Source of the DNA: Dichetophora obliterata
Lineage: Eukaryota > Arthropoda > Insecta > Diptera > Sciomyzidae
Length of the DNA stretch: 64,000 bases
Direction: 5' to 3'
Assembly: GCA_963920525.1 (NCBI GenBank)
Contig: OY986437.1
Span: 30,955,063 to 31,019,062, forward strand
The notes below the pieces were generated by a model. The model was given only the letters and a program-made list of their open reading frames with translations, was not told the origin of the DNA and searched no databases. The translations under genes and the position numbers were made by a program. Shown here one piece after another: positions 1 through 11,069 of the stretch (positions are counted from its first letter, which is position 1; each line of letters starts with the position of its first letter).

Positions 1-1144
1 ATCTATCAACATAATTCAGGCATTTAATTGTAGCTGAGTGTGTGTGTCTGGTGTGTGTGGGTGTTATTCTTTAAACGCCTATGTGTATGCAACAGTATTT
101 TATTTATTTAAATTTCTTTATTGCCACGAGTTGCAATAATCTTTTGTTGACAATTTGTTTTGCATTTTCTGCTCAGTGGCTACAATTGTTGTTGCTGTTG
201 TTGTTCCTGCCGTCCTTGATGCCACTGTCAAATGCATGTTGCCGCTGTTGTTGCTGCAGCTGTTAAATGTTTGAGTGCAATTATATGTTTTGACTTTTGA
301 AATCTGCTTGAAATTCTTTAAATTGTTGCTTTGCAAGTCATGCATTTAATTTACACAAATCGTTTACAGTTTCTTCTTCTTTTTCTTTTTCTCTTCTTGT
401 TGGTCTTCGCCTTTTTCTTATGCTGCTTCGCTTCACTTCTAACTGCTGCACTTTCTTGGAATTCAATTCGTGCATCAAGTCTTTGTAGCAAAGTGAATTT
501 TGTGTATGACAACTGAATGCTTTTGCTGCCATAGAAATTAAATGTTGTAGCTGCTTTGAGCTATAAAATTGCATTTTGATGCCATGCAAGTTTTTTGGCA
601 GCATAAAATATAATGGTATGAGATGTCTATCTAAGTGCTAGCAACAAAGCTTCTCAAGATTATGCTGCAATTCTGGCTCTGCATGACTTAAAATTCTTGT
701 TTCAATTATTTCTTACTTACATTGTTAGCATTTTTTGCAATTCTTTAATCAGAAAAATTCACCTATTCTCGAACAAAATCTCATAAATTCATTTATTTGT
801 TCGTTTTTTTGTAAATATTTATAAATGGCAAGTATTTCAGATTGAAATACTTTGCATAGTTAATAAGTTTTTTAAATACTTACAGTTTTTATTTGTTGTT
901 TTTGTTTGTTCCAGTATGCGCAACACCCACCACAAAGCCCATGCAGCGGCATATCGTGGTTTTCCACATCAAGACACACAAGCACACACGCATGCACACA
1001 AAGTGACACACACGAATACTCTGATGCATGCATGCCGAAGCCAAGTTTAATATTTTTTGTTGGCTTTCGATGCCATTTAGCAAGATATTTGTTTGTGCGC
1101 CTGTGTTTTAGTGTGAGTTTAAGTACCCAGTAGAAAAAAAAGTA
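1..1144. other. Non-coding, simple-repeat rich
   Basis: No convincing coding region. The stretch is AT-rich with TG/GT-rich DNA near 36-66, TTG/CTG triplet runs at about 185-262, a pyrimidine tract at about 370-420 and CA-rich DNA at about 965-1015. Open frames here are short and of low-complexity composition (Leu/Phe or Cys rich), as expected by chance in such sequence. It could be intron or intergenic DNA of a host gene outside the window. Confidence 0.6.
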
Positions 1145-1250
1145 CTAAGTGTAGCAGTGGCTAAGCATATGCGTAAGCTGATAAATTGGTACGTGGAAGA
1201 TGCGATTCAGTTGGGTCGCTCGCTTTTAGTTTTAAGAAAAATAAACTTTT
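1145..1250 (+). repeat. Dispersed repeat A, copy 1
   Basis: This segment matches 35,905-36,000 closely: both share a GTAGCAGT-GCTAAGCA start, then CGTAAGCTG, AAATTGGTACGT, GAAGATGC and TTGG-TCGCTC, then TAATAAACTTTTC-like ends. It is an unclassified dispersed repeat seen by direct comparison inside the window. No termini could be fixed. Confidence 0.6.
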
Positions 1251-1463
1251 CTTAAAACTATACAGCAGTTCCACTTTGAACGTACCGGCCTTAGGGAATG
1301 ACCATCTTCGATTTGAGTGCAATTTTGCGTAGAGCATCACTGACGGAAAAAAAAACTAAATTTAAAGGAACAAAGTTTGGCGTGATTTTTGGCGGAGTTA
1401 TTGGATGCACAAAAATCAGCGAAAACGTCGAAAATCGATTTTAGCTAAAATTGACATCTCAAA

Positions 1464-1620
1464 AATTTCTCAACCGAATGTTAAGTTTGAACTACCGTTA
1501 GACAGGTAATTAATTGGACTTCAATCCAAAAAAAACTTTAAACAATTTCGGTGGCGATGTAAGGGTGCGATGAACACCATTCTAAAAATTAAAGTAATTT
1601 TAAATTTAAAGGGGCAGTAC
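1464..1620 (+). repeat. Diverged direct repeat B, copy 1
   Basis: About 65 bp starting TTTCTCAACCGAAT resembles 2103-2175 (TTTCTTAACCGAAT), including the shared pieces AAGTTTGAACT-CCGTT and GGACTT-AATCCAAAAA. Downstream both copies have a GAACACCATT block and a GGTGGCGATGTAAGG or GGTGGGGACGCAAGG block, in changed order. This looks like an old duplication or one element with internal repeats. Confidence 0.5.
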
Positions 1621-2102
1621 ACACCTGAATTTTTATAAAAATTAATTTTTTTATGATTTATTTTTGGTCAAAATACCTCAAAGAATTTATTGTTAAATGC
1701 CGAAGGTTTTAAAAACTTTAAAGCACTTTTTCTATAAATCACATTTTTTGAGTTGGCGGGCGTGATAAAAAAAACTACTACACTCATAGTTCTGAAATTT
1801 CAATATGTTATTGTACACATATAAGTCTATGGATTGAACTACGGATAGAAAGATTGGTAAAGTATTTTTGGTTTTCAAGGGATTTTTTGGTCCAAAAAAT
1901 CGGCTTATTTCGAAAAAACGCCACCATTTTGCCAAAAATAAACTCTTTTAGATCAATCTATAGCAGCTTTGATGCTGATTAAAACCACGTTTTTATTTTT
2001 TTTCAGGCGTTCCAGTGAGCCAAAGTCGCACCCGCTGTGAGAATTCAATGGGTTAATCAGATCTAGACATTTTAGCATCTAAACAAAAATATTTTTTTGA
2101 TT

Positions 2103-2330
2103 AAAAAACCAATTTCTTAACCGAATTTTAAGTTTGAACTGCCGTTGGAAATGTAAATGAACGGACTTTAATCCAAAAATAGTTTCGGGAAAGATTTTTT
2201 CCATTCCTTGCAGTAAGGTAATTGATCTCGAAGAAAAAATTCAAAGAACACCATTACAAAATTCAAAAATTCTTTTCAACAATACAAAAATTTGGGTGGG
2301 GACGCAAGGGGCTTATAAGATATGGTCATT
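2103..2330 (+). repeat. Diverged direct repeat B, copy 2
   Basis: Partner of the copy at 1464-1620, offset by roughly 640 bp. It carries the same core with substitutions and a rearranged order of the downstream blocks. No coding potential is visible. Confidence 0.5.
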
Positions 2331-2924
2331 TTAACATCGATTGATTCGATAAATCGTTTTTAATGTCGCTGTACATCACTACTCAGTATCAGTATCACAC
2401 ATATTAACGTTTTTGCACAAGTTAAATGGATGGTAGAGAACTTAATTTGGAAGAAATGACTTAAGAGTTAATAAACTTGTCTAAACAAAATGCGGCGAAA
2501 ATAATCTTTTTTCTTTGCTTACTTCATATATTAATTGTTAAGAATAAGGGCTTCATGCAACGATTTTTCCATTTTTTTATTTTAAAAAGTACTATGTTTC
2601 TTCAAGAAAAGTACTTTTTATGTACTTAAACTCAGCAAAAAATTTATTTCGCCACCCAGCAACACTGTTCAGATTGCTGTTCAGATTGATGGTTATGTGA
2701 TTTTTGTAAATTTTTTTATTGCATATTTTATCAACACTTTCTAAAATATACATTTGTGTATTTGCCATTTTTTTTAGATCTCTTTTGGCTTAGAAGTGAT
2801 AAAAACAGCTATGTGCTAGCTGTACTAGAAATCCTCTGAAAAAATCTGTTTTTTTAGTCTCCTGAAAAGTTGCTGAAAACACGTAAAAATTTTTATATGC
2901 ACGAAATATTTTTTTCTATACTAA

Positions 2925-3400
2925 TTTGAGTGATTCGATAAATTTTTATCAAATGAAAATAAATTATATACCATTATAATTAATATAATTATACTTAATT
3001 AAGAACAATTGATATGCAATATTCCAAACACAAACACTTTTTTCACTTTTATTAATACATATTTTATAATCGTGCACTAACAAACAAACTCGAACGTGTT
3101 GTTTTTCCATGTCGTTTGGTTTTTTGACAGATATTACAGATTATTGGCACAACAAAAACAAAAAAAGCAGTAAGCGAGAAGCAAACTAAATGCAGCAAAC
3201 AACAACTACGAAACATTAAGTATTATTATTTTCAACTGACTTATAAACTAAATAGAACTTTCAAATTTTGGCATCGTTAGGTATCCATTTTAGTAGCTTA
3301 GAACAGCTTAGAAAAAAAAAAAAATTAAAAATCGATCAACTCATTTTAGAGTTCTGCTTAGTCAAACATTCTTCAGCCAAGCTATTCCAGTTATACTAAA
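2925..3400 (+). repeat. Dispersed repeat C, copy 1
   Basis: Strong similarity to 59,329-59,405 plus 60,975-61,345, where the second copy is split by a mariner. Shared blocks include GGTTTTTTGACAGATA, GCACAACAAAA, AGCAGTAAGC, ACTTATAAACTAAATAGAA, TAGAACAG-TTAGAAAA and CAAGCT-TTCCA. Non-coding; probably a non-autonomous element of unknown type. The second copy abuts a Tc1-like relic, which may belong to the same element. Confidence 0.6.
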
Positions 3401-6400
3401 AGATTCTCTGTGAATGTCACTCTCTGTCATTTTCCCGCTGGGTTAATTGCCAGAGTTCATGTTGGTGTTTGTGCGAATTTTTGTTCGATTGTATGTGTGC
3501 AATCGTGTGTGTTCAAAGTCAAAGGCCAGCATTATAAATATAAAATTTTGCATAGCTTACTAGGCCAAAGAGTCAAAAGTCTGACTGTCATTTCGGAATG
3601 CAGCTGTCATGCACACATCCGACAATTCTTAGAGGCAGATTTTTCTATTTCAACAAGCAATAAATATATTTCTCTAAAGTTTTTAACTTGAACGTTTGGG
3701 TCTTTGCACTACTTGGTTGCATTTTAAGATAATCGAAATTAAAAAGTATTCTTAAGAACACGCAAAGAGGTGCACATTTTGCACAATTTTAAGATCTTAA
3801 ACTTTTCTTATATTTTTACAATGCATGGCATTCCCTTAAAAAATGCCACACAAAGTCTTTGAATGTCTTACAAGTTTTTTTGAGTTGTTAGGGTTTTTTT
3901 TACGCTGCGGCACAGTGCGTTGAGCCCATATAAAGAGGGAACAAAAATAGAAGCAGTTGTCTGAAAAAAAGTATCATAATATCTCAGGTCAGGTCAACAG
4001 ATTGCATTAGAGCTTTATTCTTATTTAACAAATTGCTTTTAAAAATTGTATTTTTTGCTTTTTCGTGATACTTGTAAAAAATACTCAGCAATATTTTAAT
4101 CACTTTAAAATTTAAGATTAAATGGCCAATGTTTTTAAGAGTGCAGCAATCGTGTCTCATGTGTGTGTGGCATGTCTCTGACTGTGTCTTTGAGTGTTGA
4201 ATTTTTTTTTTTTTGTTTTTTTCCCAATTTTTTTTTTTAAATCTTAAGCATTTTATCCTGAATATTTCTGCTAATATTTTTGCTTAAGATGCTTAAACTA
4301 TCTGCACTCGTTTAAAAATAACAAAACAAAATAAGAGTAAGGTTTTCGTTAGTTTCACTGGCTAAGAGAATAATGAATTGTTACAACATTTAAAACATTT
4401 CATTTAGAAAAATCGAGCTAAGCCCACTCAATTCTCAAAATTGCTATGTGGAGTTATTGTTGCATTAATTTAAGATATTTCTTATATATTAACTTGTTCT
4501 TAAGGCAAATACTCTGTCTTCACACATCGTGAAAGTCTTATTAAAAATAATAAAAAAATAAAAATGTACGTAAAAAACAGGCAGAACATAAATTCACTTA
4601 AGTAGCTTTAGTTGCTTTAGAACTCGAAAAGCACACAACATATCGAGCTAATCCGCACTAACACTCAGCTATATTCAGCTAGACAGTCTTACTCACACAC
4701 ACACACATACACAATAAAAAGAAAGCAAATGTAGCTGCTACAGCTTGGTGTTCGTAGAAGCCTCACAGCAGCAGCTTTGCAACAAGCAACAAAAAAAAAA
4801 CAAACGCACACACATTCACACAGTCTCTATCTGCTACAAGTGGCACATCTTCGATCCGCATTACACATAAAAGTAAGCAACTCAATACAAAAATCCTAGT
4901 TGCAGAATAAGACAAGTAGAAGAGAGGTAGAGAGGGAAGTAATGAATAAGCAAAAAATGTCTGATAATCGTGAGAAAATGCACAACAAGCAACTGACAAC
5001 AACAACTCACAGCAAGCACACAAAATAAATTCGAACATGTGGCAATGTTCAAAGCATCGACAGGTTTGTATTCGTTTCTTTTTCTTTTTTTATCATGTGC
5101 CCAACAGTAGAAGCTACGGATCAAGAAAAGTCTTCCAGCCGCTTGAGCACGTTCTACGCCCTCGATATTTAATAAAAAATTCGCACAAAAGTCCGCCTCA
5201 ATACAAGTGGCATTCACCAACCAAAACACATCCATTCATGCAACACACGCACACACACTCAAATCGAAATATGAGATAAAAATTGCTAATAATTGATTTC
5301 AAGCGAAAATAAAGAATGTGAGGAAAAACATGCAATATTTTATTTTAAGAATTTTAACAGCTGCTTGTTTATGTTCGTTTTCGTTCGCTTTGAAGTTGTT
5401 GTTGTTGAGTGTGTGTATGGTGAGTGAATATGTGTGTAGCTGAGTTTGTATGTGTGTGTATGTGCGTGTCTATGCAATTTTCCATCCTTCATTCACGTGC
5501 TCTTCTTACGCAGAAAACTGAGAGATAGTAACGGAAACGGAAGCGGTAACGGATGCAGACACAGACGCAAACACTGAACATAATGAATTTACTTGCCATG
5601 GTTACGATGCTGCGCTTAAATAAACATGAAATATTTTTCATTAATTTTTATTTTTTTCTTTTTTATTTTCATTATTATTTATTTATTCTTATTGTTAAAC
5701 TTTGGTAATAGGGCCATCCCAAACCATTTTAGCTCCTTTTAGTGCTGGAATTTTGCTTTCGAGATGTCGGGCTCAGAGAACAGCTTGAGTGCATTCAAAT
5801 GACGTTTCGATTGTCTCGTCAATAAACGAGCTACGAATGTACTTTCTGCATTTAAATTAATTCGCAAATGCATGTTACCAATCGCTATTTATATGAATGC
5901 CTAGAATACAAGAATGTCAAACAAGGCAAGATATAAGGAGCAATCGCCAAAAGCAAGGAAAATCCATGCATTTATGCTCATTCGCACAAAGGAAAAATAT
6001 TAGTTGCAGTGTTGCATTTCTTGTATACCATGAATTTTGTTGCCAGAGACAAAAAAAAATACTATAGTTTTAAAGTAGATTTTAAGTAAAGTTATTGTGC
6101 ACAAGTTGGCGGAAAAAATGTGTAAAAAATCAACTTCAAAGCTAATTCACCTACAAGGTGGATAGCGAAGGAATTTAATACGATTTATGTGATCTGATAT
6201 TAAAAACGTATTTTAATACAAAAATTAGTTTTATTAATTTAGCCAAAGCACACCAGAAATTTCATTCCATGGCCAATAGTCAATTTTTTTCAACTTTCAA
6301 ATTAAAGAAAAATAATAATGCCAATTTAAGTTATTTGTTAATAATAATAATATTTAAGTTATCTGTGTGAAAAATTTGATCACTCAGTTTAATTTGACTA

Positions 6401-6623
6401 GAATTTAAGCTTGAAAAATTGGCCCCTAAACTTAGTGGAGTTAAACCAGCACTGAAAAACTGGCCCTACAAATGAAATATTCGATGCTGTATGTAGATTT
6501 TTGTTGGTCAAACATTAATTTTTTAAATTAAAAGGCTTATTACATTATCTAAAAATTCGATTTTTTTTATAAGCTCTATACATATATCAATGCCAACACC
6601 CAATTCAGATATTTTGGCTATTT
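3401..6623. other. Non-coding stretch with microsatellites
   Basis: No supported gene. It holds poly-T tracts at about 4202-4240, a (CA)n tract at about 4694-4712, A/CA-rich DNA at 4790-4820 and TG-rich DNA at 5405-5470. Open frames of 80-117 codons at 4763-5279 are of simple composition, overlap on both strands and lack family motifs. Untranslated exons cannot be excluded. Confidence 0.5.
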
Positions 6624-6735
6624 TTGAAGTGAAAACTTCTTTAGGCGCGTTGAACGATTTTGGTAGAGGGTAAATCTTTGGTTTGCGTCATCGTATTTTT
6701 CCGAGGAACTCTCGTCATCAATACAGACAGCAAAG
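6624..6735 (+). repeat. Direct repeat D, copy 1
   Basis: About 110 bp repeated at 8255-8373. Shared pieces are AAGTGAAAACTTCTTTAGGC, GTTGAACGATTTTGGT, GGGTAAATCTTTGGTTT, CGTCATCG, AACTCTCGTCATCAATACAG and ACAGC. The second copy has an expanded CGTCAT run. The two copies bracket the inverted-repeat structure at 7667-8245. Confidence 0.75.
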
Positions 6736-7666
6736 ATAATAAGATAGGAAACTTAGAAAACATAACCTCAAAAATGTTTGCATGTATTTGTGCATAAAAA
6801 AAATCAACAATGATCGTCACTCTTGTTCTTAATCGGCCGCAAGCTTACAAAGAAATCACTTGGCAACTCCTGAAATTAATGCATATAATCTGTTTGTTAG
6901 TATATAAATACTTAAGTTAGGTTGCAATAAGATGTTTGCAACCAAAACTTATTATTAACTCGTTTTATATTGGTCTATATATGCTTTTAAAGTTTGGCAA
7001 CTTCTTCAGCTGTTGTATTTGTCTACATTTTTGAAAAATTTGCTTATACTCAAACAGCTGCTATTCATGGTGAGATTTAAAAATGGATCGATCTTCTTCT
7101 CTTTCTGCTTTTTTCTGCTGGAACTTCGTTTGCAAACAAGAAAAATAATGTATGGATTGAGTGTTTTAACATTTTAATCTTTATGTTGTGATAAGGGAAT
7201 ATGTTGAACATTCAAATAATTACATGCATGCTCTAATTTTATTATATATCGTCCAATAAAGTTTGACAATTTTCACACTTGTTGTAATTGTCAGTGGCTT
7301 TTTATTTTCACCACTGCGTCATTTTATTTTTCAGAGTTGCCAACTATCATTGTTTTATTAATAAATTTTTTCATAAAGAGTGTGTGTCAAAAGGAAACTT
7401 TTCAGTCGTGGTAGGATAGAAAATATCAGGTTGAATAAAATTTGTGTGTGTTGAAATAAATTTGCCTCTTTTGCTGTGTCGAATAGACGATGAAATTTTG
7501 AAAATTGCAAATTTTGAGCGCAAATATTTTATTTTATTTGCACATTATCAATTTGCGACATATTTAATTCGAGAGCTTATACTTGCAACATATTTCGTAA
7601 ACTTGTAATATTTTAAACTTAAAAAACTTAAAAAAAACAAATTAATGAAACAAATTAGCGAAAGTG

Positions 7667-8245
7667 CTTGAGTTTGTGTGTGCGTGTATGTGGGCCAACG
7701 ACCTCCAACGTCAGCAAGTGCAGCAAAGTTAAATTGGTTTTCTTTGCTGGCGAACGTCCTCCAAGTGCCACCACCAGCAAGTGCAGTGCAAAATTTGATT
7801 CTAGCCAACATCCTCTAAGTGCCATCACCAGCAGCACAAGCAAGTGCAGCGCTTCTTTTCTTTTGAAATTTCCTGATTCTTTTGCTTGCCAACGTTCTCC
7901 GAGAGTCGCCACGAGCAGCACCAGCAAGTGCAGCACAATTCAATTTACTGGTCAACTCTCCATATTTCAGAAGCACCATTTCAGCATGTCTCGAGCGCAG
8001 AGGCATATTTCTGCCATTATACTCCGGCGTGAATTAAATAAATAGAAAGCGGAGAATTTGCGCTTCATTTGCTTGTGCTGCTGGTGATGGCACTTGCAGG
8101 CTAGCAAGAAATTTGCGCTTCACTTGCTTGTGCTGCTGCTGGTGGCACTTGGAGGACGTTCACCAGCAAAGAAAGCCAATTTAACTTTGCTGCACTTGCT
8201 GATGCACCGGGATATCGTTGGCCCACGCACACACAAACACAAGTA
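7667..8245. repeat. Large imperfect inverted repeat with minisatellite arms
   Basis: The left arm (about 7667-7860) and right arm (about 8045-8245) are reverse complements: GTGGGCCAACGA, CAGCAAGTGCAGCAAAGTTAAA, TTTCTTTGCTGG-GAACGTCCTCC and AAGTGCCACCA on the left recur inverted on the right. The left arm also contains tandem units of an AAGTGCCA-CACCAGCA-AAGTGCAGC motif (7730-7935). Open frames in the region (up to 125 codons at 7668-8045) are products of the repeat. A hairpin-forming foldback element is the simplest reading. Confidence 0.7.
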
Positions 8246-8254
8246 TTTTCGTTA

Positions 8255-8373
8255 TTTTTTTAAGTGAAAACTTCTTTAGGCTCGTTGAACGATTTTGGTG
8301 AAGGGTAAATCTTTGGTTTACGTCATCGTCATCGTCATTTTGCGAGTAACTCTCGTCATCAATACAGACAGCG
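8255..8373 (+). repeat. Direct repeat D, copy 2
   Basis: Second copy of the ~110 bp repeat at 6624-6735, just outside the right arm of the inverted repeat. It carries three CGTCAT units where copy 1 has one. Confidence 0.75.
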
Positions 8374-8438
8374 AGTAGGTTTTTAAATGACGCTCTTGGA
8401 TCTTGACTACAAGGCGCTCAGCAAATGTAGCAAGCAAC

Positions 8439-8806
8439 CAGTGTTGCCATGAACAAATTTTTCACATCGTAACTTTTGCCATCAGTTCGTCGAATGCACG
8501 TCGGATTTGTGAAACTCAGAAAAACAACAACAACGTTGATTTTGTTTCGACTTAATGAACGAAAAATGTTGTTGTTTTTCCCAAACAAAAACTACCAAAA
8601 TACACGATGTCAGTAAAAAAAATTATATATGGGAAAATATTATTTTGTAAGTCATATATACATTGTTTAATTAAAAAAAAAAATGCGAAATCAGGTATCG
8701 GATCTACTTTTCCTGAAATCGTAACATTTTGGTCAAATATCGGATCATCTGGTTCAAGACTGAAAATCGTAACAAACCCGATATTTCGGACCATATGTCA
8801 ACACTG
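8439..8806. mobile_element. hAT-type MITE, 368 bp
   Basis: The ends are CAGTGTTGCCAT and, inverted, CAGTGTTGACAT. The element is flanked by a perfect 8 bp direct duplication, CAAGCAAC, at 8431-8438 and 8807-8814. An 8 bp duplication with CAGTG-type termini is typical of hAT transposons; the short length and lack of coding capacity make it non-autonomous. The transposase source is not in the window. Confidence 0.85.
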
Positions 8807-8977
8807 CAAGCAACCATCAATAAGCAAGCAACCTCTGCTGACGCATCGTTTTTTTCCTCCCTTTGCTCCGCTGCGAAACATTGAATGATATAGTTTTTTC
8901 AATGTATATGTAGAGCTGCTGTAGGTTAAAATAAAATAAATTTAAAATTTTTGATATTTGGTTTTTGTTTTACTGGC

Positions 8978-9265
8978 CGTGAAGTCCCTTTTGATGCCAC
9001 CACTCATAGTACAACCAGACAAGGTAGTGTTAGGGCTGAATGCGTTCTCTTTCTTAGTGACCACAACTGTCAAACTCAGCCATTTTGGTATTTTGGCCAA
9101 TTTTTGCTTTCATGTTGCATTCTCATTGGTTGCTGATTTTGTATGATATATCAACTTCGTTTTGACAGTTTCGGTCACCGGCTCTCCGCCCTAACACTAC
9201 CTTGTCTAATTTTGCCATTCCACTACTTGAGATTTTGCTACCAGGCAAACAGAAAACATAGCTAG
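8978..9265 (+). repeat. Repeat E copy 1, interrupted by a MITE
   Basis: The sequence GAAGTC-CTTTT-ATGCC at 8980 and CTTGAGAT-TTGCTA-CAGGCAAACAGAAAA at 9226-9257 appear contiguous at 9449-9513. In this copy they are separated by about 200 bp containing an inverted-repeat element. An inverted fragment of the same repeat lies at about 9359-9390. Confidence 0.65.
9018..9213. mobile_element. Small MITE, ~195 bp
   Basis: The inverted termini share AGACAAGGTAGTGTTAGGGC, and after a short gap GTGACC and AACTGTCAAA also match in inverted orientation. It lies inside repeat E, whose uninterrupted copy (9449-9513) shows the segment to be an insertion. The exact target duplication is not clear, so superfamily is unassigned. 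Confidence 0.7.
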
Positions 9266-9358
9266 CAATTGCTCTGTTTTTCTTACAAGCACGCTATATA
9301 TAGTTTATGTTGTGTATTAAAATAAGAATATATAAGATATAGATATAGTATAAGATCT

Positions 9359-9513
9359 AAAGTGGAGGCATTAAAAGAGACTTCACGAGAGTCAAACAAA
9401 ATACAAATATGAAAAATTGAAATTTCATTTTATTTCAGCAGTTAGCTCTGAAGTCTCTTTTAATGCCTCCCTCCACTTGAGATATTGCTAGCAGGCAAAC
9501 AGAAAATATAGCA
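9359..9513. repeat. Repeat E, inverted fragment and copy 2
   Basis: 9449-9513 is an uninterrupted version of the repeat split at 8978-9265. 9359-9390 carries the first part in the opposite orientation, so the two halves can pair. Non-coding. Confidence 0.6.
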
Positions 9514-9811
9514 CGCAAAGTGCTGTATATTTTACGCCGCCAATTCGGTTCATCCCCTCTAACGCTGCGCAACCGCTGGGATCTTTTCATTCTCTTTGCG
9601 TTGTTGTTGTAAATTTGTTAAGTAGTTATTGTTGTACAGTAAGCTTTAATTTTTTGTGGATGTTTATTTGTAGCTACAGTCAGCATATGACATCGAACTA
9701 TTTTAGAAAACAGTTTATACAAATGAATTAAAGAGTATATATAATATTGGTAAATCTATTTGTTTTTAGTAAAAGTGTTACCGTATCGAAATACGTATAT
9801 ATATATATTAA

Positions 9812-10971
9812 GGTGGGTCAATTTGTGTGTGTGAAAAAAAAGTAGCAAATCGTACCCCCCCAGGCGTATTCTATGGATGATTTTAAGCAACTTTACCGAA
9901 GAAACCATGGGTCGGACTTGGATTTCGAGCCCTCGAGAATTGAATAATAGCCGGGTACTCTATTAATGCAAAGCAAAAATTTGTGAAAGAATAGGTTGAA
10001 AACCATCGACATGTTTAGCAAAGCCAACTTTAAAAACCAGAGAATTGGTTAAAAACCATCGACATGTTTACCAAAGTTGGCCAGCATGAAAAATTAGTAG
10101 AACAATAAGATCAACACTTAACATTATAACGACAGTATTATTTAAGTAATTTGTATTTTAGTTATTTTTAAAAAAAAAATATTGATAAACAAAATTGAAA
10201 AAAAGAAATAAAAATAAAAGATATTACAAAAACAAAATCAAGGAAAATACGAACATTCTTATGTAAACTTACTTAATTACTTAAAGTAATTTTTCGTGGC
10301 TTTCTAATATCACCGCCATACTTTCTTCTCGATTTTTCTCTGTTGCACGATCCGAAACACTGGTAAATAGCTGCACATTCCTCTCCGTATTTTAATTTAA
10401 ATTAAAGATTTATAAATTTTTTTATTTTTCTTCTTCTTATGAATTTAAAGCCAAACTGAACTCTTAAAATATTCGATAATTTCGAAACTATGTTTAAAAT
10501 TCTACTTTGTTCCTACGTTAAAATGCAACTATAGGGAAGAGTGGAGTAGAATTATAATTAAAACTGGAGTAGAGCTGATTGCTAGAACCGGAGCTAACGA
10601 ATTTTAAATATATATAGAGCTCCCTGTAGAAAAAAGTTTTTAAATAAGCTTTAATAACATCAACTGTAATTTTAAATAATTTCGGCCCTATACCCTACAA
10701 TGACATGAGGGACGGTGTGTTGTTCAGGGACCCCTTCTAATTTTTTATCCAGGAAATTTCCATTACACTTTTATTATTTTTATCTTATTGTTACAGTAAT
10801 TTTTGCTTAAATTGATAAATTACCCGGTTTGGCCCAGTAAAATAGTTATTTTTAAATTTCCGGGGCCTTGAAATCAAATTTCGATTCATGGTTTCTTCAG
10901 AAAAGTTGCTTAAAATCACCCATGGAATACGCCCTGGGGGTACTATTTATCACAAAAGTAATTGACCCACC
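9812..10971. mobile_element. TTAA-flanked non-autonomous DNA element, 1160 bp
   Basis: TTAA lies on both sides (9808-9811 and 10,972-10,975). The ends are GGTGGGTCAATT and its inverse. The inverted similarity runs imperfectly for more than 100 bp: GGCGTATTC-ATGG, GATTTTAAGCAACTTT and GAAGAAACCATG all recur inverted near the right end. A TTAA target is characteristic of piggyBac-like elements, although these termini are not the classic CCC type. An internal direct duplication of AAAACCATCGACATGTTTA occurs near 9998 and 10,052. No transposase frame. Confidence 0.75.
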
Positions 10972-11069
10972 TTAATATATATATACATATTTTTATATAT
11001 ATATATTTATCTTAATATCTGTATGTAAGTACATATTTTGCACTAAGTTGCTAAATAGTTTGTTTACAT

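Noticed and set aside
81..604. Short Cys/Leu/Phe-rich open frames on both strands
   Set aside because: They arise from TTG/CTG and pyrimidine runs, overlap on both strands and show no domain.
4763..5279. Open frames of 80-117 codons, considered as small secreted proteins
   Set aside because: Composition follows simple repeats, frames overlap on both strands, and no signal peptide plus mature domain pattern is convincing.
7668..8045. 125-codon Ser/Lys-rich frame
   Set aside because: It is a translation of the AAGTGC-type minisatellite in the inverted-repeat arm.
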